From Diphasiastrum complanatum (taxonomy: Eukaryota; Streptophyta; Lycopodiopsida; Lycopodiales; Lycopodiaceae), in the NCBI GenBank assembly GCA_029204225.1, contig CM055093.1:34546525-34610524 (forward strand): a stretch of 64,000 nt of DNA, read 5' to 3'. Positions 1 to 12,122 of this stretch are shown piece after piece. Position 1 is the stretch's first letter; every line of letters starts with the position of its first letter. The position numbers were made by a program, and so were the translations under genes. Under the pieces are notes generated by a model. It made no database searches and was not told where the DNA came from. It saw only the letters and a list, made by a program, of their open reading frames with translations.

Positions 1-926
1 GCATGCATGCAACTTACACATACCATGTGCACCTCCACATGTCATAATATGAGTGCCTAGGTCCTCACAAGATTATTGAACATGAAATTGGCTCTAAATT
101 GGAATATATTCTAGGCATATCTAATAAGCTCGAGAATACCGAATATCCACATCAAGAATTATTCCAAATCCTTGGTAGAAGACATGGACGTAGCATGGGC
201 CCTTCGTGGCCCCTTCACTTTTTCTTCAAAAGTGGCTTTTTGGTTTCAAGATTTCACTTATGCATCAATTAAGTTTCCTTCAAAAAATTGTAATAAGACC
301 CACAAAATTTTGAGTTACTCCAAATTTCTTGAAAACTTCAAGAAACTTCACTAGCAAGGAAGCCTTAATTTTAAGGAATTGCCCTCAAATAAAGTGTCTT
401 CTTCTCAAATTTTATGCGCACTAGATTCCACATTGTAGAATAGTGTCACAATTTCAAGCCAAATTTCAAAAGGTCCTATATTTAAAGCTTAATGTTGTCA
501 ATTTCAGCATTAAATGGTAGAAGTGTGATTAATTTAGATGTGACCATACTTTATTTGAAATTAGTTTTGGTTAATTCAATATGGACTAATCATTTTGATG
601 ACTGATGGATATTTAGATTGATTCGATTGACAAGCCTCTGAATAATCATCATCGTAATACGAGCCACCACATTTGCAATCATTTCTAATGTTCTCTATAT
701 ATACTGATCGACGATGCTGAAATTTTTTTGCTTATAGTTATTTGTATCCATGTGATATTGATTCAGCGCGCTCGAAAACAACTTCCTTCAATCTGTTCCT
801 ACTCGCTTGTGCCCATCCGCTACTAGTTAACAGAATTGTTTAGCTTAGGTATGGCTTCGACGTGCCCGACCTGAGTTTTGATCTTGAAATCAACATTATC
901 GCGCATTGATCCGCTACTACACAGTA
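1..926. other. AT-rich non-coding stretch
   Basis: No reading frame with recognisable protein similarity is visible on either strand. The final 200 bases lead into the histone H3-like frame and could hold its former 5' flank. No clear TATA box or terminal repeat could be assigned. Confidence 0.5.
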
Positions 927-1739
927 ATGGCGCGAACCAAACAGACAGCACGAGGACATTCAGGTGGACTACCAATTTCAGGTGAAGGTCAAGGAAATCC
1001 ACAACCACCACCTCGTCCACTACCACCTCCTCTTAGGCCAAGGGGCAGAAGAAGAGACCCACCCTGGCTCAAGGATATTTGGAAGCTTCAGAAGACAAAT
1101 AATTTTTTGATTCCGAAATCTCACATACAGAGGTCCATCAAGTAGGTGACAAGAAGTCTATCTGCAGATGTGAGATGGATGGTAATGGCAATTGAGGCGT
1201 TGCACACAACATATGAGGATTTCCAGGTGAAATTTTTTTCTGATATTGTTGTTGCAGCTGTCCATGCCAAGAGGGTGACCATCATGCCCAAGGATTTCAA
1301 CATTGTGTTCAGGCTTCAGGACACATATGACAAATTTGCTGAATACTTTAGACCTGCTCTCTCCTCTCCAAAACAAGATTCAGAGAGGAGAAAACGAAAG
1401 CAATCTCAACCAACCCGGCTTGTTATTCGTATACAGAGCGGGAGTGTTTCAAAGAAGAGGAGGTCTCTCGACCCTCCATCTAAAGCGAGGGATTTTTTCA
1501 AGCCATCTCCTCTGAATATTATTCTTTCTTCTAGGCATTCTCCTCCTAATTCTCCTCCTAAGTCTCCTTCTTCTCCTTCCACTCCATCTTTAACTTCTCA
1601 TGCTAAATCTTCCTCTCCTAACCAATCTCCACCTCCTAAATCTCCTCCTCCTCCTAAACCCATAAATATTAGTTCCCCTTCTCCTGTTGTTGGAAGCGAT
1701 TTACATACTTTTGTTAGTGTAAAGATAGATCAATCTTGA
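927..1739 (+). pseudogene. histone H3-like protein with long Pro/Ser-rich C-terminal extension, interrupted by an in-frame TAG
   Basis: The ATG at 927 opens with MARTKQTAR, identical to the H3 N-terminus including Lys4. Residues 12-14 (SGG) echo the STGG of H3, but the Lys9 and Lys14 equivalents are lost. A Pro/Arg-rich tail (residues 24-46) replaces the middle of the H3 tail. The alpha-N and alpha-1 helices (residues about 47-72, including LQKTNNFLI) align with H3 without gaps. Codon 73 is TAG (1143-1145), exactly where H3 has the Glu of LVREI. The same frame then continues with alpha-2 and the near-perfect block HAKRVTIMPKD. Loop 1 lacks the extra residues typical of CENH3, so it resembles H3 proper. 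After the fold, about 130 residues follow, with a basic KKRR patch and SPP/PPKS repeats that are foreign to histones. It is intronless. I call it a pseudogene because of the stop. Readthrough, a captured transposon gene or a retrocopy-derived fusion remain possible. Confidence 0.8.
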
Positions 1740-2345
1740 ATGACAATTCTTTATGTGGTTTATCAGTGTTACTTCCGTCACCCCCTGCACTTGCCTTTGT
1801 AAATAGTTCTCAATATGTACAGTATGACCAATTGTTAAACACGTATCTTAAAGGTTTAGGTCCTCAATACAGTTTTAGGATGCCGAAGACCAATGCTGGT
1901 CTCCCCCTTTCTAGTTTAGATATTGGTGAATTAGAAAGTAGGGATAAAATGCTAGGGGACAATGTAGGAGGTGGGGCAATTTAGTACTAGATGGAGTTCT
2001 TCCAGACTCCATTGTTTATAGATGTTGCATTGTTTTCCCTTCAATTCATGACAGCATTTGGTTTCCCTGATTTCAAAAGTTTGCACGATGATATGCTCCA
2101 ATACGTCAGACTAGGGACTCCAATTCTCATGCTGCCATACATAACAAAGTAAGTGTCTATTTTTCAGATTTTATTTTATTGAATTTTTATATGAATTTTG
2201 ATTTCACATCGATTCTCATAATTTTTTTGTTTTCTAATTTCAGTGATCATTGAAACTTATATGTGTTGTCCCTGTACGTCAATGATGAGGGTTTTAATCT
2301 GCAACATTTTTGCATTCAGAAGGGTCAACTAAAACTACAAAAGAG
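1736..2345 (+). pseudogene. fragment with possible Ulp1/C48 cysteine protease similarity
   Basis: In a different frame from the histone-like part, open sequence runs from 1736 to 1984. After two stops it resumes in the same frame to 2148, where ACAAA is followed by a GTAAGT donor. An acceptor, TTTCAG, ends at 2243, and the next exon runs to 2345. Across this splice the peptide reads LPYITNDH-stop-NLYVLSL. That resembles the hydrophobic strand and His-Trp of Ulp1-type proteases, with Trp (TGG) changed to TGA. The Ulp1 assignment rests on this short motif only and is tentative. Proximity and shared orientation suggest it once formed one gene or one transposon cargo with the histone-like frame, but that is inference. 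Confidence 0.35.
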
Positions 2346-3924
2346 GTAACAATGGCTTGTGTATGGTCTTTAAATTTTATTTCAAGTTATGTACATGGGT
2401 TTCGTTTGGTTATCTAACTTCCATTGGCCTATATCCAGTATTAGGATCAACTGGTGGTCTTTCACATTGATTATTGTCCAAAATTAATGTGGTTTCTCTT
2501 ATTTTTTTTGTTTTATGGATTTTATCTCTAATTCTTGCAACAAAAAAAAGTATCTTGGAGGGGTCTAATAGAAGCATTGAACAAAATTAACGAAGATTCA
2601 AATACATATTTTAAGTTTCTTCGGAAGAAAAAGAAATTGTTCTAGCCATAGACTTGTTTTGAGATTTGGACTTGTCTGGAGAAGTCTCACTAGAAACTGT
2701 GGTTCTTTTTTTTTTTGTGTCGGAAAGCAGGAGAAATAGCAACATTTTTTGAATTGGATTGCTTTGTGGGGACATCGGAATGATATTGATTTCGAACTAC
2801 GTGAGAAAAAAATACAAGATCCTTTCATTCAGAGATTGCATCCAAAATAGTCTTCAACCATTGTTTTAAACTCTACAAATCATTAAAAGATCTTATTCAG
2901 TACAGTTTGAAATTGAAAATAATTACATTCCCCATGCTAAGCATGACCGTAGTAATTCATTTCAAATAAAATCATTATCCAATACACCAAATAATATTCA
3001 CGGTTATGTCTACGACCAAATTTAATTACCAGTTTATTTTTGCTAGTGCGTTTTGATTGTGCATTTTGTTGATATTTATGTGTTGGTCTCTTCAACTAAT
3101 CTTCAAAAACATAAAAATAGGATTTTTGCTGGTGGGCCACACCCATGATCAAATTGATCAAATGTTTAGTTGTTTTTCCAAGAGTTTGAGATGCAAGAAA
3201 GCATTTTCTTTACTAGTCCTTTAAAGCATTGTCGAAGAATTGTATGTGCCATGTGAAAATTACATATTCAAAACACATTTAGTGGATCAAAAAGATCTTG
3301 ACCAAATTTGGATGCACATTTAGTTTTTATCTACAAGATAGAAATCATCAATTTTAGCATGATAGAATTGCATAAATCACTAAGATCTGATCATAAGCAT
3401 GAAAATACAATAAGGTATTGTCCTTCACACATTTGGAATTAAGATCTATCATAAAATCAGCATCTACACATGGAAACTCAAGATATCAAGAGAGAAACAC
3501 ATGAGATAGACATAAAAATACAAGAGAAGAATTCTCCACAAAGAAAGAAACTTTGATGATTATTTCTCCATGTAGGTACAACTATTTATATCTTTCAAAA
3601 TGTCATTTGGCCACTTGCCCCTAAATTGACCTAAATTGAAAACTTTTAGATACTCATCAAAAACCTAGAAATACTAGTCTAAAATCTGATGTAATGTACC
3701 AAAATTAGCCAATTAGAATGGGTCCAAATATGATCTCATCCACTTATCTACTTTCCAAAAATAGTAAAAACACTATTTAGGCCTTTACTGACAAATATGA
3801 ACCTATCTCTAAGTTGAGATTTCATTTTGGCCTCCAAAAATGCCATTAAACCAACAAACTAGTTGACAATTTTTCACACTCCCTCTACAACTAGTTTTAG
3901 CATAGATTTAGATAGAACTCCAAC
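2346..3924. other. non-coding stretch with no recognised gene
   Basis: AT-rich. A short frame near 2740-2850 reads like protein but matches no family I know. Nothing else can be supported on either strand. Confidence 0.4.
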
Positions 3925-4234
3925 TGATGTTCTATGCTTCATAAACAAGACTTTTTTCCAATTATTTGGTGAAGATATCAGCCACACACTCCCTTGAAGA
4001 AACATGTTGAAGCTTTACCTCCTTTGCCATGACTTGTTCCCTCACAAAATGATAAGCCGCTTCAATATGCTTGCTCCTTGCATGAAAAATAGGATTGTTG
4101 CCAATATTTGGGCTGAAAGGTTATTACAAAATATGATTGGACTCTCTGAGAAATCCCGCATGTGAAAATCCATTACCATCCTTTTGATCCATAGCATTTG
4201 TACAAGATGTAAGAGCTTTGTACTTGGCCTCTAT

Positions 4235-4235
<1 letters not shown>
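3925..4235 (-). pseudogene. Copia RNase H remnant
   Basis: On the minus strand, broken frames contain the hallmark end of a Copia polyprotein: HARSKHIEAAYHFVREQV followed by CVADIFTK. These are the C-terminal RNase H motifs. The upstream Glu-Ala-Lys-Tyr part of the same domain ends abruptly where the LTR of the gag-only element starts. The Copia sequence was therefore present first and was split by that insertion. It is decayed and carries stops. Confidence 0.75.
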
Positions 4236-5721
<1,486 letters not shown>

Positions 5722-5732
5722 TATCCCCCTCC

Positions 5733-7312
5733 TCAAATGCGAAACGTCCTCTGTAATTTGAAATTGATAGTTTCTTTAGCTTCAGCAGAAATATCCTTTG
5801 AAAATAGCTTGGATGCATCACGATCATAATCAGGGTCATCTTTAAGTCCTTCCTTCGTTATAGATTTGTTTGATGATTTCTTCTTCGAGGAATTTCTTCG
5901 CTTCTTTGAGAAAACTTTCGAGTCCAATTTCGAGGAGCTTTTGCTTCTCGTGGTTACTTTGAATAACTTCTCGACATCGCTCAGCCAAGATTGGTCAACG
6001 GTCTTTGTTAGCTTGTCTTCAATGACATCAATCCATTGTACAACATATGTCGAAGCTCTTCCTTTCAAATCTACAATAGCAGACTAGTACTTTGGACGTG
6101 GCTTTTGTGGGTGTGGACAGTCAGGATATTTGTGGCCTGGTTCTTTGTAGTTTGAACAAAGAGGTACATATCTAATCAACTTCCGTGGTTGTGGATAGTC
6201 AGGCGAAAAATGACCAGGTTTTCCACAGTTATAACCATTGCCCGAAACCGGTTTTGTCGAATTGGTAGGCTTCGTTGCTAGTCCAACAAACTTTGGTGGA
6301 TTGTGTCTTTTAGGTGTGAACTTTGGTTTACCTTGTTGAGCAGGTGCTATGGTACCCTGGACATAGTTCATTGTCACATCATCATCTTGAAATATAAACA
6401 GCACCTCCTGAGTAGGATTTTCAATGAACCTAACATTCACATACTTACAATTTTCTTTCGAATGTCCAGATGTATGGCACTTTGTACACCGAATCTTCGA
6501 GTTAGAAGAAAAAGCTTCGGTCTTTTATCTGCAACTTTTGAAATTTGAACTTTTAGATCATTGAACTTTTTGTTGAGATCTGCCATGTCTCGCTTTCAGA
6601 TCTTCTCGACTTTGGATGTTGCAGGCTTATCCTCAATGTTTTTGTTATCTTCCTTAAATTTGGATTTTTGTTTTCTTCTTCGTTCTCTGTCATCAAACTT
6701 CGTGTCAGAGAAATGGTTGGAATCAGATTCTGAACTGCAAGAACTTGAACTTGATTCAGACTTTGAATCATATTTGCTACCACTAGAATCATGTTTGGTA
6801 GATCATATCTTTTGTGGTAACTTTGAAGTCTCATAGTTCTCTGCACTTTCAATGACTGCTGATAAGGAAGTCATATCACCTTGTCTGTAGTATCGCTCAA
6901 TATTTTTTGGTAATCCTATCAAAAACCATTCGACTTGCATTGCGACAGGATATACTCCGGTTAGTTTTCTAATAAGGTTATTTACTTTTTGAGTATACCT
7001 TTGCAGAGATTCTTGACTCTTTTTTTGCACGTTGTTGAGTTTCCCAAGACTCTGGATGAATAACTGAATTTTTTGACCTGATGTAGGAATGCATATTTCA
7101 GCAGCAACTAGGTTGCCACACGTCTTAGTTCAACTTGGTTGTAGCATATGCGTGCTTGTTTTTTGAGAAGACTAGGAAAAATCTGTAGCTTGTCAACATC
7201 AGTACCTTCATTGTTCAAAGTCGCAATTGACTCAAACTGCAAAACATAACTATTATTATCATCTGAAGATGTTCCTTTGAAATAGTCGTATTTGATCGTC
7301 AAAATAGACACA
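5733..7312 (-). pseudogene. C-terminal part of gag of the gag-only Gypsy-type element
   Basis: Minus-strand frames carry the retrotransposon gag core: an FKGTSSDD start, a hydrophobic QFESIATLN segment, and the QESLQRYTQKVNNLIRKL helix. An acidic and basic linker and three zinc knuckles follow. The first knuckle (about 6450-6490) is an intact CCHC, CTKCHTSGHSKENC. The other two have lost cysteines. A Lys/Ser-rich tail (5733-6068) is followed directly by the polypurine tract and LTR, so protease, reverse transcriptase and integrase are absent. Frames are broken by stops. The N-terminal part lies at 11565-11909, separated by the Copia insertion. The family is inferred from gag similarity only. 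Confidence 0.7.
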
Positions 7313-7317
7313 AAACG

Positions 7318-8290
7318 TGTTGGAGAGAAGGAGATGAACAAGTTGAAAAAAGGTGTCATATGTTAGAAACGAAAAATAAGCTCAAAGAGGTAAGATGAAC
7401 ACGAACAAGAAATGAACTTGAATAGAAAATGTTCGTGCGCAGCGGAACGAGCTATACGACTCTCTCCGTAAGCATGACTATGCCTATCAGAACGAACAAA
7501 ACAGTAAGACAAGACTAAATGTTAGTCGTCTATTACCAGAAAGAACAACTAGAAAGATCATACATAATGAATGATAAGCATAGCAATATTAACATAGATC
7601 TGAACGCAGAACAAAGAACTGTATCAGATTAAGTATATCATGTATACATGTCAATAATGCGATAGAGCACAAGACAATAGCGGACGAAACCACGTGCCCC
7701 ATGAAGCTTATACAATCTGTAAAGGAATAAAACCTTATTGCTGACAATCAAGAATCAATGCGCAAGGCATCTACTTCGTCTCATTCATCAACGCATCACT
7801 CATTCACTCATTAACCTAAATACACAAATGGTATCCAGTATATATATACATTATATTCAGGTGTGCAGATGGGGAAAGTACGGAGTGGACATACTGTCTG
7901 TAAGAGATCGTGGGTGGCTGCAGTCGTTGTCCAATCTATTAGCGCATCTGCATGGGGTGAGCGTGAAAAGGGTGCGACGTCAGTCAGTGCTGAAGTGATC
8001 ATTAGTGATGACAATGCAAAAGTGCATCACTCTTACGAGTAGCCTTAGGATTAGATTTACAGGGTGCCTTTGCTTTTAGGGCACCTTTGGCATTCTGTAA
8101 GATAGTGTCCCCTTTTCGCCTGTCACCATAATGTGTTTTAAAACACAGTGTCCCGATTCTTTCACCTTTTCTTCATCTGTGCAAATTTGCGTGTAAATAT
8201 GCAGACTGCCGACAACATTAGTAAATATGCAGGATGAATGGAGGTAGATTAAAATGGGATTTAAGGAGAGTAGAGGGAATAAATCCAACA
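7318..8290 (-). repeat. 3' LTR of Copia family A copy 1
   Basis: 973 bp, collinear with the other LTR at 10424-11559 apart from a gap of about 165 bp. The missing block corresponds to about 10612-10783. The TG...CA ends are intact. It contains the recurring TTTCGCCTGTCA / ACAGTGTC motif near 8115-8165. Confidence 0.9.
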
Positions 8291-8303
8291 CCGCCTCATA
8301 ATC
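8291..8303 (-). promoter_or_regulatory. polypurine tract of Copia family A copy 1
   Basis: On the minus strand GATTATGAGGCGG immediately precedes the LTR start TGTTGGA. This is the expected place and composition for the plus-strand primer. Confidence 0.6.
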
Positions 8304-8326
8304 TGGATCCGTAAATGCCTTGATCT

Positions 8327-9777
8327 TCAGACTGAGCAATGCACAAAATTTGTTGTGTGCCGCTTAACACTGAGTGCTTTCGTGAAGATGTCTGCAACCA
8401 TGTCCTGCGTTCTGCAGTACGTTGAGCTCATCTCTTTGTCAATAACCTTGCCCCTGATGTAGTGATATTTGATCTCAATGTGCTTACTCCTAGAATGAAA
8501 TCTAGGGTTGGTCGATAAGGCAATAGCACTTTGGTTATCACAAAACAAAATTGTAGGGCTGTACTAATAGAGATTGATGTCTGACAGCAAATTTCTCAAC
8601 CAAAATGCTTTCTTAATAGATTGAGAAGCAGCAATGTATTATGCTTCAGTAGAAGAAAGTGCGATAGAGGTTTGCTTACGACTATTCCACAAAATAGGAC
8701 CGTCGTTGAAGAAGAATGTAAAACCAGATGTGGACTTACGATTGTCTGCATTTCCTCCCCAGCTTGCATCAGAATAACCACTTAGCTGATGAAGATTGTC
8801 ATTGTTGACATCTCCATAGCAGATGCACTGGTCCATGGTAGCTCGAATATACCTCATGACTCGAATAAGAGCCTTCCAATGGGTAATGTCAAGATTAGCC
8901 ATGTATTGGCTGAGTGAGCTAACAACAAAAGAGATATCTGGTCTTGTATAGACCATTACGTACATGAGAGATCCTAGTATTGATCGATATGAATACTCTC
9001 TCATTTGCTCCTCTTCCTGCTTGGTCTGAGGACATTGGTCCTTTGACAAATGCAGGCCTGGATCCATTGGTGAGTGAGCTAATTTACAATTCATGAAATT
9101 ATATCTGTTAAGAATATTATGAAGATACCTTTGTTGAGTGATGTAAATCAGTCGATTTGCTCTATCTCTGTGGATTTTAATTTCCAAACAGAAGTGAGCT
9201 TCATCCAGATCAGTCATGTCGAATTCTGATAACAGCATCTGTTTCGAATCCTTAACCATATTGGTACCGTTGCTCAAGAGCAGCGTATCATCCACGTACA
9301 ATAATGAAGGATTGTTGCACTGACTTTGAATAAACATTGCAATCAACAGTGCTTGGTTTGAATCCTTGTTCAATGAGGAATGTGTTGATCCTCTGAAACC
9401 AAGCCTTGGCAGACTATTTCAAGCCGTACAGTGCTTTGTGGTGTTTACAGACACGATTCTTCATGCCTTTCAAAACGTATCCTTCGGGCTGGATCATGTA
9501 CATATCTTCTTGTATAACTCCATTCAGATAGGCTGTTTGCACATCAAGTTGATGTACTTCGAGGTCGATAGCTGCAGCACAAGATAAAAGCATTCGGATC
9601 GACGAATGTTTGACGATTGGACTAAAAGTCTCACTGTAGTCGACATTTGGGATCTGGGTGAATCCTCATGCTACCAGTCTAGCCTTCCTTCGGTCAATTG
9701 CTCCGTTGGCATTATATTTGATCTTAAAGATCCATTTGCAATCAATGATATTGCAGCCAATAGGAGCTTTGACTAAT
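8327..9777 (-). pseudogene. Copia reverse transcriptase / RNase H of family A copy 1
   Basis: Reading from 9777 downward, the sequence starts inside RT (DCKWIFKIKY) and continues through HQLDVQTAYLNG and the catalytic YVDD (near 9295). It goes on with LGSLMY..YTRPDISF, the RNase H start SGYSDASWGG, SSTEA, CDNQSA, the HSRSKHIEIKYHYIR block and ADIFTKAL. All main RT and RNase H motifs can be seen, but stops interrupt them. One falls right after SSTEA, and another in the GLKQSA segment. The element cannot encode an intact enzyme. Protease and integrase are absent because of the deletion at about 9777. Confidence 0.85.
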
Positions 9778-10266
9778 GACCATGTCTGTAGAACTTGACA
9801 AGCTTGTAAGCAGTTGCATCACTGCGTCTTGATCGTCTATGACAGATCCGACAACGGCCATTTGTCTTAGATGGTTCTTGAATTGATTAATGTGATTCTG
9901 CAGAGAATCACCATTCGTCATCTTGAGGGGGTAGAATTTCTTCCTGAGATGTAGCTTGGAAGCTATATCTTGCACTTTGTATAGTGTGCTCAAGATGTCC
10001 CAAACTTCTTTCGATGTCTGAGCCTCAGATACATGGCTGATCTAGGTATCCGTGATATTGAGGATGATCAGCGTGAAAGCTTTTCCATCCTTCAGCTTCC
10101 ATCTGGCGATTGTCGCATCTTCTGCTTCGGGTTTTCCTTCTGCACCTGTAACAACGTCGTACAATTCTTTTGCCATTAGTATAGTTTTCATCTTAAATTT
10201 CCACAGATGGTAATTGGCTCCATCAAGCTTGTCCATGATAGGACTGACTTTCCCTTGGGAATCCAT
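9778..10266 (-). pseudogene. Copia gag N-terminal region of family A copy 1
   Basis: The ATG at 10266 opens MDSQGKVSPIMDKLDGANYH, typical of Copia gag (UBN2-like region with a WKFKMKTIL segment). The frame continues with changes of phase to a QDAVMQLLTSL segment, then meets RT sequence directly. The second family copy begins with nearly the same residues (32194). The zinc knuckle, protease and integrase normally found next are deleted. Confidence 0.8.
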
Positions 10267-10410
10267 GTGGAAGAGTTAGTCTGAGTGATAGGAAAAACTA
10301 TCAGTGACTTAAGTATGAAAAGCTGATACTAAAAAATACATAACAAGAAAACAATTACTCTATCGGCTAGTAGAGTCTTGTACTATGGAAGCTTATCAAG
10401 CTATGAAAAT

Positions 10411-10423
10411 AGCTTTGATACCA
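10411..10423 (-). promoter_or_regulatory. primer binding site of Copia family A copy 1
   Basis: The minus strand reads TGGTATCAAAGCT immediately after the upstream LTR. It differs by one base from the usual plant Copia site complementary to initiator-Met tRNA (TGGTATCAGAGC). Confidence 0.85.
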
Positions 10424-11559
10424 TGTTGGAGAGAGGGAGATGAACGAGTTGAGAAAAGGTGTCGTATGTTAGAAACGAAAAATAAGCTCAAAGAGGTAAG
10501 ACAAACACGAACGAGAAATGAACTCGAACAGAAAATGTTCATGCGCAGCGGAATGAGCTATACGACTCTCTTCGTAAGCATGAATTCGCCTATCAGAATG
10601 AACAAAATGGTAGTGATGGGAATCATAGTCGTTCTTGATTACGTACCCAAACTTTAATAAATGAATGAAACTCCAGAAGAATGGTTTGTCATGAATAGTA
10701 GGACAAACTATTCGTCACGAATGATTCGCGAAGAGCTAGACGGTGCTCGACTGATAATTAGTCGCGAATGATTCGCGAAAGACGAGACTAAATGTTAGTC
10801 GTCTATTACCAGAAAGAACAACTAGAAAGATCAGACAAAACGAATGATAAGCATAGCAATATTAACATAGATCTGAACGCAGAACAAAGAACTGTATCAG
10901 ATTAAGTATATCATGTATACATGTCAATAATCCGGTAGAGCACAAGACAATAGCGGACAAAACTGCATGCCCTATGAAGCTTATACAATCTGTAAAGGAA
11001 TAAAACCTTATTGTTGACAATCAAGAATCAATGCGCAAGGCATCTACTTCATCTCATTCATCAACTCATTCACTCATTAACCTGAATACACAAATGGTAT
11101 CCAGTATATATATACATCATATTCCAGGTGTGCAGATGTGGAAAGTACAGAGTGGGTGTGTTGTCTGTAAGAGATCATGGGTGGCTGCAGTCGTTGTCCA
11201 ATCTATTAACACAGCTGCATGGGGTGAGCGTGAAAAGGGTGCGACGTCAGTCAGTGCTGAAGTGATCATTGGTGATGACAATGCAAAAGGTGCGTCACTC
11301 TTACAAGTAGCCTTAGAATTAGATTTACAAGGTGCCTTTGCTTTTAGGGCACCTTTGGCATTCTGTAAGATAGTTTTCCCTTTTCGCGTGTCACCATAAC
11401 ATGTGTAAAAACACAGTGTCGCGATTCTTTCGCCTTTTCTTTGTCTATGCGAATTTGCATGTAAATATGCAAATTGCACGACAATGTTAGTAAATATGCA
11501 GCATGAATGGAGGCAAATTAAAATGGGATTTAAGGAGAGTAGAGGGAATAAATCCAACA
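10424..11559 (-). repeat. 5' LTR of Copia family A copy 1
   Basis: 1136 bp with ends TGTTGGA...TCCAACA in minus orientation. It carries a block of about 165 bp (about 10612-10783) missing from the partner LTR; inside that block two ATTCGCGA-containing segments recur. It also carries the GTGTCGCGATTCTTTCGCC form of the recurring motif near 11420. Confidence 0.9.
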
Positions 11560-11564
11560 AAACG

Positions 11565-12000
11565 GGGAGCAAGTGCTTCCATAGTCGATTCTAGTTCTGG
11601 TTTAGAATCCGATTCAGGTTCTGGTTCAGGATCTGGTTCAGGTTCAGGTTCAGGTTCAGGTTCAGGTGTAGGATATGGATCAAGAATTGGATTTGGTTCA
11701 GGTTCAGGTTTTGGATCTGGATTAGGAACTAGATTTACAGCATCAAAACCTGGTTCAACTACAAGAAAAGCTTCAACATAAACTATTTCAGGTAAATTAT
11801 CAATATTAACAAAAAGATTATCAAAGTAGGTTTCAGCTTCATTATAAGTCCGAAAAGGTAAATTTTCTCTTTGAAAAGATTCCTGAAGACTTTTGAAAAA
11901 TCTTCCCAAAGTTTTTAATATCTTTCAAGTCGAGCAACTCTATCTGACATACACTAGAAATGATAGTGGATTTGTCAGTTTCGTATCAACTTTACTATCG
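11565..12000 (-). pseudogene. N-terminal part of gag of the gag-only Gypsy-type element
   Basis: An ATG at 11909 opens MGRFFKSLQES. It is followed by an acidic region and a run of Pro-Glu / Pro-Asp repeats (about 11600-11700 on the plus strand, seen there as GGTTCAGG-type repeats). The frame ends at the AAACG target duplication of the Copia insertion. It picks up again at 7312 with RFVSIL, the duplicated bases encoding the shared Arg-Phe. The gag was therefore open at this point when Copia inserted. Confidence 0.65.
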
Positions 12001-12122
12001 ACTATCCCCGACAACAATGCCAAAATTGGCATATGTCATGATATACCAACAGAAAAATGATAGAATTGTGTAGTATTTAATGTCAAACCCCAAGAGGATA
12101 GCACTTAGAAGTTGATTAGTTG
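12001..12122 (-). mobile_element. primer binding region and truncated 5' LTR end of the gag-only element
   Basis: On the minus strand TTGGCATTGTTGTCGGGGAT (12004-12023) resembles the TTGGCGCCGTTGCCGGGGA primer region of plant Gypsy elements. Just upstream, about 87 bp (12036-12122) match the distal end of the LTR at 4237-4323. The match stops at 12122, so the rest of this LTR is missing. Confidence 0.6.

Larger units (their letters stand above)
7313..11564 (-). mobile_element. complete but internally deleted Copia element (family A, copy 1) with target duplication
   Basis: Two LTRs (7318-8290 and 10424-11559) start TGTTGGA and end TCCAACA in minus orientation. They are flanked by the 5-bp direct repeat AAACG at 7313-7317 and 11560-11564. 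A primer binding site sits just inside the upstream LTR and a purine tract just inside the downstream LTR. The interior of about 2.1 kb carries only the gag start and the RT/RNase H end. The element landed inside the gag reading frame of the gag-only element, so it is the younger of the two. A second copy of the same family lies at about 31.6-36.9 kb on the plus strand. Confidence 0.92.

Noticed and set aside
927-1330. Centromeric histone CENH3
   Set aside because: Loop 1 has no extra residues and the block HAKRVTIMPKD is that of ordinary H3, so CENH3 is less likely despite the unusual tail.
11503-11781. Gly-Ser-rich plus-strand frame resembling a low-complexity protein
   Set aside because: It is the antisense of the Pro-Glu repeat in the gag of the gag-only element.
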